A stretch of DNA of 64,000 bases from Odontesthes bonariensis (GCF_027942865.1 NC_134529.1:16916467-16980466), one strand, 5' to 3'. Positions 45,870-60,180 are shown, numbered from the stretch's first letter. The notes: generated by a model from the sequence alone, not told the origin. Translations and numbers: made by a program.

Positions 45870-48800
45870 TCATAAGCATATTATCCAGTTTGCCACCTTA
45901 AATCGACATTGCTCAGAAACAGCACCTTGAATGTGAGTATATCTTGCTCTCACACAAGCGACTGGCCCCCTTTTCAGTGTAATTGTTCACAAACTTGCCT
46001 GCATACAACACCTGATATGAAAGATGTAAACAATAAGCATGGTGACAATAAAGAAAGCTAGTATCTGACTGACATATAGCTTCAGAATTATAGTATTCAA
46101 GTATTCAAAGCCCCTAAATGAAGGACTTTGGATATCTGCTTACATTTGACCCAACTACCCTACCAGTCTCCTCCACATTGTGTCTTATGTACGCAGAGCC
46201 TCAATTTATGAAGAAATTCACAAAAGATGCGTCATGCAGGATGCATGTGGTAGCCATCTTAAACATACATGTATGTACGTAAATTGAAGCATATGAGAAG
46301 TCTTGGAATTTGTAAACCCTAGCATGTCCAACATTTCTGTTATTTTCTTTTAAACTTGCTATCTTTTACAGAAGTGACAGCATTAAACGCAGTGTGGACT
46401 TCAACAACTCACCTTCTCCTTCATCCTTACCCACAGTGAAATGACACGTTCTTGGGAATCCTGGAATGACATCTGATACAGTCATGAAAGCCAACAGAAC
46501 TGGCATTCAGAATTCAGTTAAGTTAAAACTCTATAGCAGTGTGCGCAGATGGTGAGCACCTCTCTCACTGAAAATACAAGTCTTGCCACGAACAGTGTTG
46601 CGCTTGCATATACTCAATTTAAAAAGAGAAAAATCAAAAAGCATGGGACTAAATATTTTTCACAAGTAGAGTACTGGCATAGGTCTTGCAGGTGTCTCTG
46701 GACACACACACTCTACAATTTCCCTGAGCTGTATATAAGCATGCAAAATTCATCCCAGAAGAAATATAGCCCTTCAGAAAGAAGGCAGAGGATCCCCTTC
46801 AACCTCCACTCATAGACCCTTCCCACTCTCTTACACACATATGCACTTCACACTGACTATGTGCTGATTGGACGGTGGCAGGGGTTCGCAAACAGAAGTG
46901 CTGCAGAAAGGAACTACACAGATAGATATGAGAGGAGCCCCTGCAGTCCTGAGGATGAAAACATCAGGAATCTAGACAAGGCACACAAGCAAGGACACAG
47001 ACTGCAAACATCTTGATACACACATAAAGAAATACCATCAATGGCCTTGAGGCTGGTGGGGCTTTATGGCTACATTGTAAACTGAAAGCCCCCCTCTCTG
47101 GTCTTGTCAGTTTGGAGTTTATGCATAAGAAGGTGCTTTACAGAAGAAAAAAAAAAGCCAAAACAACGAGTAAGAAGTAGGGGGCTAAATGAGCCAGGAT
47201 CACTGACCTCCAGCCATCCCATTTCATTCAGATTGTGTTGCCATTTCCCGACTGATCTACGCCATCTGGCTCTGGATCTAAATTTTGGCACCCCGTCCGT
47301 GTGGAATGCCCTGACACACGGCTCAGCTCGCAGAGAAATGAAGGGAAAATGAAAATGAAATGAGCCGAGCATCTCTCCTGATCCTGGTCTCCGCTCCGTC
47401 CTCTGCTCAATCTCATCACCCCCCACACCCACCTCCCCTCCGTATCATCATCCTCCATCCTCTCACCCCTCCAACAACCCCTCACACTCCTCCGCCTCCT
47501 TCCCGCCACCCCTGGGTAATCAGTGTGCTCTCTCATTCTGTGGCACATGGAGACACATTGATCTGGCAATGCGCACTCATGCTCATGGAAATGCACCTAC
47601 ATACACACACGCATCGGGATTGTCTCACACACACACACACACATACATTGATCTAGCCCGCAGGTCAAGTTCAATAGGAACAGCCAAGCGTCCCTTTTTT
47701 TTCTTTTTTTTTTACACTGACTAGTTCTGCGGTATATTGCAAGGAGCTCTCACTCCTTATCTATCACGTTCTCACACAAACACACACCCTAAAACATGTT
47801 CTCAGCCTTTCTTTTCTTTTATGCATAATGACTATGCGCCTGAATCTGATACACAGCACAAAGGAAAAGACTATCATACTGTAGAGTAACACCTATATTT
47901 TTTCCAATAAAAATGCCTTCGGAAAAACAACATAGGGGCATAACTATAGCGGCTTTGTTTCCTGTCACAAAGCTATTTGTGGCATAACAATTCACCATCC
48001 TTATTAAAGTACCGTCGGTAAATAGCCCCTAATAGGTGTGGACGTAGTGATCTAAGTGCTTGACCCTGTTGCACATGTATTTATGAAAGTTTCCCTTGCA
48101 AATCACCAAATTTGGGGAGGTGAGTATTTAAATAGATCACTGCGGCATATTCAACAAGCTTTGGACCTTTCAATTCATGCTGTTTCCGCCTTTATTTACC
48201 ATAGAAAAAAAGCATGTCTAAAAATTTGTGCTTGGCTGTGTTGTAGCTGCGCAGAGGAGGCACAGGCATTGTACACTACCAGCAGGAGGAGAGTGTGTGA
48301 AGGACGAGATTCTCTATTTGTATGAAATTATTCTGAATGACAGAAAAAACACTATTGATTGCTTTTGACTGCCAAAGCCACATTATCCTTAATTCACTGA
48401 AAGAATTCAAAGATGACCTGGTTTTCTCGAAGAAGAGTTCTACACAATCTTGTCTACACAAGCTGCACCAAAACTTTTGAGACATCTTCATCTTTTACCC
48501 CTTGCTTTATTCATACCATTTTGTCTGGGTTTCAGTGGATGTAAATACATTTTTTAGTAATATTATTTATATTTTCGTTGGCTTTGTCGCTGAGTGCAGA
48601 GAAATACAGTGGGCCTGTAGCATTACAATGTGAGAGCTATTTGCTAGGAAACACGATTAAACCACAACCTGATGCATTATCAAATCCTAGTCAAAACATG
48701 ATAATAACAGCATGAAAAATCTATATTTTACACAGCTTTTTCCAAAGGCATATGGACTCCAAAGGTCTTCACATGGTCCACAGAAATGGCAACGGTTGGA

Positions 48801-49790
48801 TTTTTCATCCCTTGACTGCTCATTGTCATAACATCCTTGTGCTTCAGTTTTTGCTTGAAGTGCAGATTTACTTTTGCTGTAGGTTATGCCACATTCTAAC
48901 CTTGGATTTCTAAATAAAATTTCCAGAACACAGCTTATTTGTATTACACGTATGTGCTATTTATGCACTTAAGGACTGGCTGCAGCCATGTTCCTTTACG
49001 CAGGGCTTTCCTTACTCGACACACGGAAACAGAATATTCTTATGTGCAGAATTTCATTGTCCAAAATTCAGACTGGTTTAATCATTACTGAAATTAGCTG
49101 TTTACATGTGCATTTGCAGTTCAGTGCAGTTTTAGGATGTCACCTAACAAAACAAAACCCATGGATCCCCCAAATGCAAGATCAAAGCTAAGAAATCAAC
49201 CTTCCAACACCCATCGTCATCCCAATGTCAAATTCTGATTGAGGATTCTCTCTCTAAATTTTTGCATTTACCATCACTTGTATCCCTGCAAATTATGGAA
49301 AAAAGGTTTCAAAATCCATCTTAGGTAGTAATAATCAGATTCTTTTTTCCTAAACAAATTATTGTTATACATAAATTATTAATACACACTTAAATTTAGA
49401 GATGGCAGTATAGTGACTGAAAATGTGCTCCTCCAAACAGCAGTGCAGGGTATCAAAGTGCTAACATCACGAAGAGGTGTATTTTTTTTACCTGATTGGA
49501 ACTTTATCTTAAACCTAACCAAGCAATTTGTGTTGCCTGATCTTGCCCAAACAGTGAGTGAAACAGCAAATGATAAGAAATGGGACTTTGATCACTCTTC
49601 TCAATTTTGGCCAGATTTATAAAGCCCAGGGTATTAATGGTTCACTCTTATAAATGTCGTCATTGTGAAACTACACCCTATAACCTATGAATGAATGTCT
49701 ACACTCATTATTAGTCATTAGTCACTGATATTATTAGTCATTTGCATAATTAAACATAATCGGCCCCCAACTAAACAGACATGGCAACAA
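45870..49790. other. intergenic stretch with one unique-looking block near 47190-47340
   Basis: Noncoding. The block at about 47190-47340 is complex and non-repetitive (ccatttcattcagattgtg; gccatctggctctgg) and could be a conserved element. A C-rich tract follows at 47400-47515. No gene was recognised. Confidence 0.4.
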
Positions 49791-49793
49791 AGG

Positions 49794-50160
49794 TCAAGTC
49801 AAATTTATTTGTGTAGCACATTTCATGTACAAAACAATTCAAAGTGCTTTACATAAAATAAAAGCATTGCAGCAGGGTTTAGGGGTTAGGGGAAACAAAT
49901 AGAATAATTCAAATGAATTAAATTGATTACAAACAAGCAACAGTCTAGATAAGTTAAAAGATACCGTGCAGATATCATGCATAGACACAGAAAATAAATG
50001 TTTTTGGTTTTTGTCTACATTTGGTGAAAGTTTAATCTCCACTGGCAGTTTGTTCCACTTGTTCGCAGCATAACAGCTAAATGCTGCTTCTCCGTGTTTA
50101 GTCTGGACTCTGGACTGGACTAGTTGACCTGAGTCCTTGGATCTAAGAGCAACAACAAAG
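49794..50160. repeat. teleost dispersed repeat ('tttatttgtgtagcaca ... caaagtgctttaca' type)
   Basis: Opens with a phrase found widely in fish genomes and continues with gtttgttccacttgttcgc and ctgcttctccgtgttt, which belong to the same repeat as I remember it. It has no protein. I do not assign the class. Confidence 0.6.
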
Positions 50161-50164
50161 AAGA

Positions 50165-51840
50165 AGCTTATTCATCAGTGGAGACACTCATCACTGAGGT
50201 AGAGGAAATAAACTAATTTTTTTTGGTGGTCTCTGTTCTGGATTGAATAACAGAACAAAATCCTTTGATTATAAATGGGATCAATTGCGTAAGTTGCGTA
50301 AGCAAAGGACGTTGCAGAAGTAAAGCATAAGAAATGGTTGAACTACAAGGAAGAGGTATATTACAGCTACGTGTGGCGGACCAGCAAACCCCTGCTATGT
50401 TTTTAACATATGATGAACACATATCATATACGGCATAGGAAGACACAGATGTACAGATGAAACATGATATAATGAGTGCTTCCACAGCCTTTGGAAATTC
50501 AAAGCAGTGCATGAGCCAATTTTGAACCAGAAAATTAGAACAATCTCTGAATACTATACTTCCTTCATAAATACCGGCTTGTAAAGAAATATGTATGGAG
50601 GTTTTTTGTGTGTAAGCATTGTTTATGCAACTGACCTCATGTGCATATCACTGAAAAAATGAACAGGAGGGGAAATCTTATCAACACGCCTGCATCTTTA
50701 CATTACTTCCGTACATTGCATGCTGTCTAACACTGAGCACTGGTGTTCATTACTATCCTCACGATCCTTTCTCACCACTCCACTTTGTAGGCTCTGGTCG
50801 CATGCTTTGTCCTCCACCACAAGAAACAATTTTTTTTATCTAAATCGCTATTCTTGATCTGCTCCCATCCTGCCTTCCCTTATCTTCAAAAAAGTTTGAG
50901 GAGTTGTTGTCTTAGCTTCTAGCACATACTCATTTTTATCTTACTAGAGCCTGAATTAAACCAGGAGAAAGGACATTTAAGTATACTACTCCCTCTGCTT
51001 GGAACCAGCTGCAAAAAATCATCTGTATCTCAGAGCTACATTGAAACAATGCCAGTGATTGATTCAGGAATTTTCCTGCAAATGTGACAAATTACTATTC
51101 TGACCTGCCATGAACAGGATGATTAAATATTCCGTTTTTTTAGATGTACTTAATATATGATGTTGAGGATTTGGGAGGTTTCTGTGTTTCACTTATTTTG
51201 TGCACAACTGCTGATTGAACTGCTGCTTTTCTTGACCTGGGTTCACTTTAAGGAGGAACATTGCCTCTGTTTTTTGTTTTTCATGTTTAAATAAAAATCA
51301 AATAAAAAAAATATACATCAAGTTTGGAAGTTTGGGAATTATAAAAATGCTCTGGTTGGGCCTATGGGGTTTGCTCCTATTTGCACACAAAAAATGACAA
51401 ATCTTTGCCCAAATGGGTGTGAATCTTTGTGTGATATCACGCTGTCAGGGGTGCAAAACCCTGTAATACTGTGCATAGAGAAACCAAACGCACAGAGGGA
51501 AGCATGCAGGAAAAGACAGCTGAAATCATAGAAACTCCTACCACATGCTGGAGACACAAGCCAACATCTCAAGAAGCAAAAGCATGCTGGGATTGTCTGG
51601 GAGTGGGAATCCCACATGACTGAAAATCTCTCTTTTCCTCTCTGTGTTTTTTCATTTTTCTTTTATGATTCTGGAGTAATTTATCCCTCAGAGAGAGAAA
51701 GACAGGCATACAGAGAAAGGGAGAAAGAAAGAGAGAGTTCCACATTTGGCACTTTGATTTAGCAAAGCAAATTTAATTTTGTTTGCTTTATGCAACAAAA
51801 CAACAAAAAAAAAACGACACAGACCACAGCTTCATTTGAT
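50165..51840. other. intergenic stretch
   Basis: Noncoding and AT-rich, with a GA-rich patch around 51690-51740. Nothing was recognised. Confidence 0.5.
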
Positions 51841-52130
51841 TTGCACTGGAGGCAGAAACATTGCTAATGGAAGCTAGCGCGCACTCACCACAGCTACAGG
51901 CCTATGACACTTACTGAATTAGCCTCATGCATATATTTAATACAGACCTGCTACACAAATTAGCCCAGTGGTATGTAGCCTAGCACCTCTCCAGTGAGGC
52001 TTTGAGAATTGAGCTGCAAATTAATTGGCGAGGTTGCCTCCAAGAGTAGCTCCTCTGTTTTTCCTCCACCCAGAATTATGCTTTTCAATTGCTGAAACAT
52101 ATTTGATATGCATGGGGGGGAAAGCGTGTA
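51840..52130. promoter_or_regulatory. candidate noncoding regulatory block C
   Basis: Non-repetitive and rich in homeodomain/POU-type cores (gaattagcc, aaattaattgg, aaattagccc, gcatatatttaat, atatgcat). Its position in the pou3f2 desert suggests an enhancer, but conservation cannot be checked here. Confidence 0.3.
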
Positions 52131-55100
52131 AAGCAATGTTCCTTCGCAAAAGGGACACTTGCTCTCATTTCTTCAGTTTTGTGCATCTTTCACTCATATA
52201 ATAGGATTGTGTATGACTAATTGTCTCCACATATAAGCAAGTAAAAAACTGAAATAAATATTATTTCTTCATTGGCAGCATTTCCTTTCTGGCGCATGTT
52301 GCACTGCCTCGACATTTTCATTGAAGGTGAATTGGTCTGTTTATTAGGAGTCATACAGATTCCACATACTGAGAGACACTGTAATGAACAGGAGCACATC
52401 TGTAGCCCGTGGTAACTGGAGACTGGAAATACGAGGGGACTATTCCTTCAAAGATTTTATAGTCAGAATAGTTGTTACTGCACAGAAAAGATACGTTTGG
52501 GGGGGTGGTGGTCTTGATTAGAATAAGAGATGCTCAATTTGTTCTTGTGTGTTACAGACAGAAAACAAGTAAAAGAACAAGGTAGAGATTAGTTTAATTA
52601 CCACACAGAGAACAAGTATTGCTCCCAGAGGTCTCGCTGCTATCCATCTTGGTTTGATTCTTGGACGTACACCTTGTCTTAGTTTCAGGACCTTTTTTCT
52701 GGATGAGATTCTCTCCCATGATATTCATTAAGCCTTAAATTATTTCAACCATGCAGAAGGTACTTTTCTAGAAAGCTTTAATTCTTTTCAGCACAGGAAG
52801 TTAATAGGGGACAAGTCTTTTGAAATATTTTGCCATTGAAATTTCAGGAGAGGAGCTTTCGAAACCAAACTTCCACCCTTTGCATTTTGGTCTGCCGTGG
52901 GTTCTGCAGTTGGGGTGGTTTGTATGTGTGGTGGGGAGGGGTTTATATTTTGGTAACACAAAAGTAAGAATTCCGCTGAATAGGTTTCCCTTTGCCCTGC
53001 CCCCCAGCTTGCAGCAGTGATGGGGTGCAAGGGAGACCAACAGTTCGAGTCTTGTAAAGAGATGAAGAAGAAAGCTCGCAAAAAGCGTGGCTGATGAAGA
53101 ACAAACACAACACTTATTTTAAAACCCCACAAATTAAAAATGTAAAATGTATTATGTTGTTTTAAAAACCACAATCACGTATTGTACCTCAGTATTTTTA
53201 CTGGACTGTAAAATAATTTAACCACCCCCAGCTATAGTCATGAAAAAAAAAATGTGTTATGTAAACAGAAGATATAATCCACCTTTTAGATTTGGCTTGA
53301 GGGGATGTATATAAGCCTGTTAAGATTATGGTGTGTGTGGATAAGGATTTACTTTGTTTCTTTGTCACACTTTATGTAAATTTGAGCTTTTTGCTACTAT
53401 TGCAGTTCTTTTGCTAAGTATTAATGTACACTGTGAGCATACAAGAAGTGTACAATATCAGCTGATAGAATAGGGATTTGCACATTTTTAATGGAAAAAG
53501 CAGAAACAGACAATTTACCAACTGAAACGATCGAATGAAGTTTCCATGACCTCTTCTGAGATTCCACTCTCTTGTTCTTTTATGGAACTTTTTATTCCTT
53601 TTCATCCTTTTTCCACAACTACATTTTCCCTCTATATCTCTCTGCATCATTTCTGCCCATTTTAACGGCCAGGTTACTCCGATTTGTAACTGGCCAGTGT
53701 ACCTACCAGCGTTTGCACCTGTCAGTTGTCAGCGGCCAGCTGATCACTCCAGCATTCTGACAGATAATTTTGTTCACAAAAGCAAAAGAGTTGTAAAATC
53801 TGTGCCAAATGTATTCAATTGTGTGTGATGGAAAAAGGTGTGATATCTGCTACTGCCATCCCAGTGAATAGTGGAAAACATGCTGGCGTTGAGTGCTTGG
53901 GACTGAGCTGTCAGGTTTTTTTGTCAGTTTGTATCCAGTTAAGGTAGAAGTGTCACAACAGAGCAGGTGAAAAAAAGCACATTATTCTTAGAAATTTCAG
54001 CGGGAATCTGTAATATAATTATAATAACATAATTCTCTAAGAAATCATGCTTATCGTGTTGGATTTTTATTTTAAATGGATTAGGATTTAAATATTTGTA
54101 AAAATTTCCCATGTTTGCCAAAAGCTCAGGCTTCAGACGGCACTTAATACTAGTCTCTAATATTTTTTTCTTTACGTGAAAAATAAAAGTTCTTACACTG
54201 TGTATGTTCTGTATTTGTGTATTTGTTTTACCATGCCATTTAACTTTGAGATTAGAGTTACTTTTGCTTCCAAAATTAGGTTTTTTCAAACACATTCTGC
54301 TGTTTATTTTACAGCATTTTGACACACACAGCATGTGCTCTATTAGGTAATATCTCATTTTTCTTTTTAAACATAACATTTCAAAACACTTGTAACACAC
54401 AAAAAAAATCCTTCTTTTAATAAAATTAAAAGATAACATGAAGCCATTTCAATAAGACTCATAAATTAGCTCATGGAATATAGATGTGCGGCAGCTTCTC
54501 CGTGTGTTGTCTCTCTGTAGGTACATTGATCAGTATCGGTAATTGATAAGCAGACCTATGCTTGTAAGATCAATCTGTGCGGCGATGGCCACCTTCCTTT
54601 AGGGTGTGAAGCAGTCAATCATGCATGTGAGCTCTTTGTCTATAACTCATTCTCACCTCTGTTAAAGCTTTGTTGTGTGAATAGACAACATGGTAACAAA
54701 AATTACAGTTTGGCTCTCCCTTTTCACACAAACGGTACATTACACGCTCTGCACCTCAAACACTTTTATGAGAGCTTTACTCAGTCTGCTCAACTGCATC
54801 GACAAATCCAAATTTATTACCCCAATCTTCTAACTAGACAGAGTGTATATCCACTTAGATACAACCAGATATGTCGCTGCTGAAGGTCTGTACAGCGCTC
54901 ATTCATATCGACTGCACCTGCATGGTAACCCATTGTGTGTCCATTTGCATGGATAGCTTTGGATTTATCTGTTCTATAGGGCCTAGTGCAGACTTGTGTA
55001 TGGGCATGTATGGAGATTTACTCCTGTTTTAACCCCAGGGTTAGCCATCAGTATTGATTGGAACAGACTTAGCCTGATTTTAATCCCTGCTTGGCCCGAG

Positions 55101-57820
55101 ACTATCGATCAGGGCGCTGAGCTTTCAAGTGGGTTTAACGACCTACCTGCCCCCTTCCCTGCTCCCTCACACCCCTTTTTTCTGCTCATTTTCTGAAGTT
55201 CATTATCACACCTCGCAGCAGAAATTAAGTGAAGCATTAGGCTTGTATCCACAAGTCCACATACTCCTCTTCCAACACAACCTTCCAACTCGAAACCATT
55301 ACGGAGGCATGTGACAAGGAGCTGTCAGTAAAATATGACTGCACTCATGCTTCTCCTATCTCTGGAGTTTGTATAGGACATTATAAAGCAGGGGACGAGA
55401 TGAATCTGTGCACCTCGACAGCAATGTCATGATAAAAATACCTGCTGGTGAATTACGACCACTCAGCTAGAGGTAGGACCGTCCCTTTATGTCTTTATGG
55501 GTTCTCTGAAGACAGTTATATGGGACAACATGGGAACTCTTATAGGCGCTCCGGTGTCTTGGGGCATGGGGAGTGTGGTAAATTTATAGTTGTACAGAAT
55601 GGTCACCACTGTTATTTGTTATGAAGAGTAACACTGGAAACGGAGACCTAAGTTTTAAATTGTTTAGAGCATGTGTGCAGGTTCGCCTGCAAGTCCTACA
55701 CAAAAATAGGAATTTAGGTTGGTTTCTGCTTGTGGAAACGCTTGTACATATGTGTTTGTACATTTGTGTGTGTATGCGTGTGTGTGTGTGTGAGAGGGAT
55801 AGTTACTGTGCCTGGCGTTTCTCCTCCATTTGTCCTCCCAGAGGCAGATCAGACAAAAGGGAAATAAATTGGAGAAAGGGAATAAATCAATGCTAAACTG
55901 AGCACCAGTGGGACCTCCTAACCCTCACGCTGTCACTCACACGTACACACACACACACACAAAAAATGGGCAATGTGTCCAGGGAAACTGTTATAAACAT
56001 CCATAATAACAACACAAACCCCATACATACAGGCTGAGAGAGGAGAAGTGGCTGCCTGGATGAATGGGTTCAGACCAGCACTGGGTCACACTATAACTCT
56101 TGAACTTAACCCAACAATCACCAGAACTTTAACTAAGGCCAGCAGTTTTTACCCTGCTGCACATCTGTTGGCGCTTCCCTTATTTACAGTGCAGGTATTT
56201 TAACTGCTTTCATCTACAATACGTAGCTGTTTTTCAGTGTTGACATACACACAGGCAATTCAACAGCCTACTGGGCTTAAAACTTGGAATCTAAATCTAG
56301 CAAATGGCTTTAAACCTTTATATGTTTACCTGCACTTGAACTTTACTCAAACTAGACATGTCAGTCCATTAGAGTGCACTTACTGCAAAACATATCCGGT
56401 GCTTCAGTTTCAGATAAAAAAAATTAAAAAAAATCACTGTCATCATTCAAAAATCCACTATCAGTTCAAGTCTGTTCACTGAAAATAGAAATTCTTCAAG
56501 TGGTTGAGCTTCAACTGATCTCAGATTACTTAGCCTCCCAAAAGCAATTCACGGTTCCCAACTCTGATCGGTCACGAGGTCTGTGTGACTTAAATTTCAT
56601 CACCTTAACCTGTCTGCAAGGGCACACTGGGTCTCTCTATGGCTTAATGTGTGAGGCTCAAATATTTGTGACCACGTGGACTGAGCAGGCTGACTGGGCA
56701 TGCACCTGGATAAATCTCAATTCAGAAAAACAGACTAAAAGTAGTAGAAGTAGAAGGACAACATGCACGCTTGTTTCAAGCACATATTTTGAAGATGAAT
56801 CATTGTCATCCATACCTCTACAATGTGCTGTAGACCCATTACAAGCCAATGCATGGTAAGCCACAGTGCATCTGACCCAGAAGGTAGTGCATATACACAA
56901 TTTGCAGGAGAAAACCGCATATTCTGCTTTAAAGGCAATTCATGGTTCCACATAATTCTGTAGACCTCTATTTAGCAACTCCTCCACCATGGAACCATAC
57001 TTTCACCAAATTTCCCTCTGAGGAACAGCTTTAATCAAACTAAAAGGTGGATTTCACAAGTTTCACATCATTATCCTGAACGGACCTCAATAGTGTTATT
57101 GTGTGCCTGTGTTGTGATTTCAGGTATTCCCAAATTTGAAGTAGAGCTCTTTGCAGCTGACTGCAAACATTTCACAGTATAAAGTATAAAAGCTGTCCTC
57201 CTCGCCATCTTGCTAGCTGAACGACACACATGCCCTGACACAGATTTGTGATACCTTCCACTACAATCCAGCCACTTGCCAACGAGTGAGAAACGACTAA
57301 GATTAAAAAAAAAGCTTTTGAAAAAGCGAGTGAACAGACAAATGATTAAAAAGCAAAACGAATGTGTTACATTTCATATTACAAAAAAAAAGAAGAAAAA
57401 AAGCAGCCAAACTTTGTAACATGCCAGAATTAACACTCGACATCACCGAGCAGCTTTTGCACACACTGTGGAGCTGCGTAGTTCAGGCCCCAGATGGAGT
57501 TGAGCGCTGGAGGTTGGGGGCCGGAGGGAGTGTGTAGATTGGGATCATGGGGGGTGCATTGGGGAGAGGCTCTTCACTGTTTTTCCTATTCAACCTAAGT
57601 CCTTTAAGACCTCCTCATCTCTTCTGAGAGCAGCAAACTGAGATCTGATCTAATGCCGAGTGCCACATGTGAGTGTGTGAGTGAGACACAACACTTTGAT
57701 GAGAGCCTGCTGGGGATGGGAATGTGATTGTGGGTAATGAACAAGTTCAGAGTGTGTGCGTGTGTGTGCGTGTGTGTGTGTGCAATTGTGTGCAATTGTG
57801 TGTTGCATTTTCCGGGTAAT
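52130..57820. other. intergenic stretch
   Basis: Mostly AT-rich noncoding DNA. A more complex block lies at about 54930-55190 (ttaaccccagggttagcc; cctgattttaatccctgc). A minus-strand open frame of 166 codons at 53939-54439 is AT-driven and shows no domain. No gene was recognised. Confidence 0.45.
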
Positions 57821-58080
57821 GAATTAGTCTAGGGTTTATATATTTTCTGTGTCCCCCGTGTCAGTGCGCTCTCCCTCATCTCTGAAGGGTTGTTTGGGGT
57901 ATTCTGTGAAGGTTTTGCTCAAGGGGGAGGTGGGTTCTCCGGGTCGTGCATTCAGATGTAATTAGCCCAGACAATGGCCTGGTTAAAGCTGGAATCCTCC
58001 GAGCTACCTCTTCCTTTGATTGTGAGGGCCAGCTGTGGAGGAATGGCCATTATCTCCCTGTGTCCGGCAGCATAAAGAAG
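57820..58080. promoter_or_regulatory. candidate noncoding regulatory block D
   Basis: A dense, unique block with TAATTA (57959-57964), a SOX-type ACAATGG (57971-57977) and a TCF/LEF-type CCTTTGAT (58013-58020) within about 60 bases. SOX, homeodomain and TCF inputs fit neural-progenitor control of a Brn gene. A poly-C run follows at about 58081. Confidence 0.38.
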
Positions 58081-58639
58081 CCCCCCCCCCCTCCCTTCCA
58101 CAGTTACCCCTGTGTTAGGGTTCCCACAGGGGGAGGGAAATGAGTGGGTCACATACTGGTCTGGAGAAAGTGCAAGCAACTAAAGCACTGGTTCACTCAC
58201 ATAAATGGCTTCGCCTCGCACTTGAACCATTCTGTCTCAAAGCAATAGGGAAGAGCAGGTGGCACTGTTTACACAAGAGCAACAAACAGAAATGGCTTTT
58301 CACCTCTGGAATGGGCAAGTGCAGAGTTCAAGCTGTACATCTACATCAAACGAAATTTCTTCCAATCTGCATGTAAAAAAAGGCACAGATGGCTTTCCTC
58401 TGTGGTTGTTTTTGTTCTGTCTGTGTGCTTTTTAATCATGAACATCTCATACAGATTTCTGCCTGCACATAGGGACACTTAGACCCATTAGACTTGCGAA
58501 CAAATTGAATCTTTATAGCATCGGGGCCATATAATTACTGTTAATTTAACGCTCTGACTCTCCATCGTTAACCCTCACTCCCGAAAAACAGAGAGGGAAA
58601 GTGAGATAGTGTAAAAGTGTTACATGTGTTGACAGCATA

Positions 58640-58910
58640 CCCGGGACTTTAACTGAATTAACAGCGACCTCTTCGACTTGTAAGAACAGGACTGGCATCG
58701 TTTATGCGCTATTAAGTTCTGTGATTGGGCAGCCAGTAGTTTGCATATTAGTCTGTTAGGGTAATATGTTTTGCCTCTCTCAACACACGGCTTGCCAAAG
58801 CCCCTGGCGACACATTTGGTAATTCTCCGAATTACACCCTAATCATAAGCCAGTGTTCTTTCGATCCGAGTAATTCATTGTGCATCAGTTTACGTCTGTG
58901 TATCCGCCTA
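58640..58910. promoter_or_regulatory. candidate noncoding regulatory block E with octamer-like site
   Basis: A unique block, CG- and TAAT-containing, with TTTGCATA (58740-58747; seven of eight bases of the POU octamer ATTTGCAT in core) and several TAAT cores. About 2.4 kb upstream of pou3f2. Confidence 0.38.
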
Positions 58911-59167
58911 TCCTGTGTATCAGTCAAAGGATTCATTGAGTAGCGTATCAACTACTTTGTGCAGTTTCTCTATGCAGTGGTTTTTCATCAACTGTAAAAA
59001 TGCTGTTGTCTTTGAGTGCAATGAATTTGCAATAAATACACACAAGGGTTGTCATAGTACCCAGTGGCACTGTGGCACTGTCTCTGTGTCTGAAGGTGAA
59101 ACATGGATGTATTTTTCTCCTTGAGGTTTCTTTAACCTCCTAACAGCTGGGATGTTTTACAGCCAGC

Positions 59168-59213
59168 GCCACACCTTGAGCCAATAGAGCCACATCTCCT
59201 AAAAAGGTGTGGC
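59168..59213. promoter_or_regulatory. inverted pair of T-box/KLF-type motifs
   Basis: gccacacctt (59168-59177) and its exact reverse complement aaggtgtggc (59204-59213) are 26 bases apart, flanking an AGCCAATAG CCAAT box. AGGTGTG is the T-box half-site and CCACACC a KLF site. About 2 kb upstream of pou3f2. Confidence 0.35.
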
Positions 59214-59239
59214 TGCCAAAAGTAGGTCCAAGGACGCCC

Positions 59240-60180
59240 CGAGGGGTTTGAGAGGGTTTCAGGGGGACTCAGCAGAATGAGGAATAGTTTAATTTCAATA
59301 TCACTTCATTAATTTACAGAAAGCAGCAGCAGATAATGCAAAATAAGGGCTTTGATGACTTTTTTCTTTTTTGCAAAAGTTCACTGTTATTATTTTACCA
59401 ACAGTCCCATCGCCTTCATGAATCTGTGTTGGAAAGATGGAAGAAGTAGTCATGACATTACATTACATGTAAAAAAAAAGATACAAATGTGTCATTAGCT
59501 AAATTTACAGGAATCAATGCACTCATATGATGGTGTTATGACTGGTAACGTTTAAAGTATGATAAGGGTATAAATTACACGATTGATGTTTAACTAACAC
59601 ATGACTTGTGATGATTTAATAAAGGATGTATCATGGCATCCAGCTGCTTCTCATGATCAATTGACAATTACTTAATGTGATAAGTTCATGTCAGTTTAGT
59701 ACTTACAATGCTAAGGAGTTCATATTTGAATTATAAGCAATCTAACTATGCTGGATTTCTGCTATTTAGAAACCTGAATGTAAGCACAGCTTCACTAAAA
59801 CAGTGTTTCTCATAGACATAAAAGACTATTATTTATAATCAAACTGATACACAACTAGAAGTACATAAATAAAACTTTTATGCAACCAAAATCAAGCTAA
59901 TTCGATTCCATATCAGTTCAATAGCCAAACACATACAATTGCTTTTAATTAACACCTCAAAACTTACGATTTTTGACCAAATCCCAGATCAGTGGCCTGA
60001 ACGTTACTTAATAGTGAACAGCAGGAATCTATGATACATCCTGCATTAAATCGTAAGTGGGGTCAATTGGTGAATAAAAGGACCATTTAATTAGTAATTA
60101 CTTTTTTTTACTCTTTCGGTGTAGAAGTGAAGCAGGCAACGTGAAACATTTGTATAAAGTATTTGGTTCGACTCCACATC
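59240..60180. other. AT-rich upstream stretch
   Basis: Noncoding, strongly AT-rich sequence. No gene or repeat was recognised. Confidence 0.5.

Noticed and set aside
53939-54439. 166-codon minus-strand open frame
   Set aside because: Strongly AT-rich, Lys/Asn/Ile-biased translation without domain, splice context or promoter.
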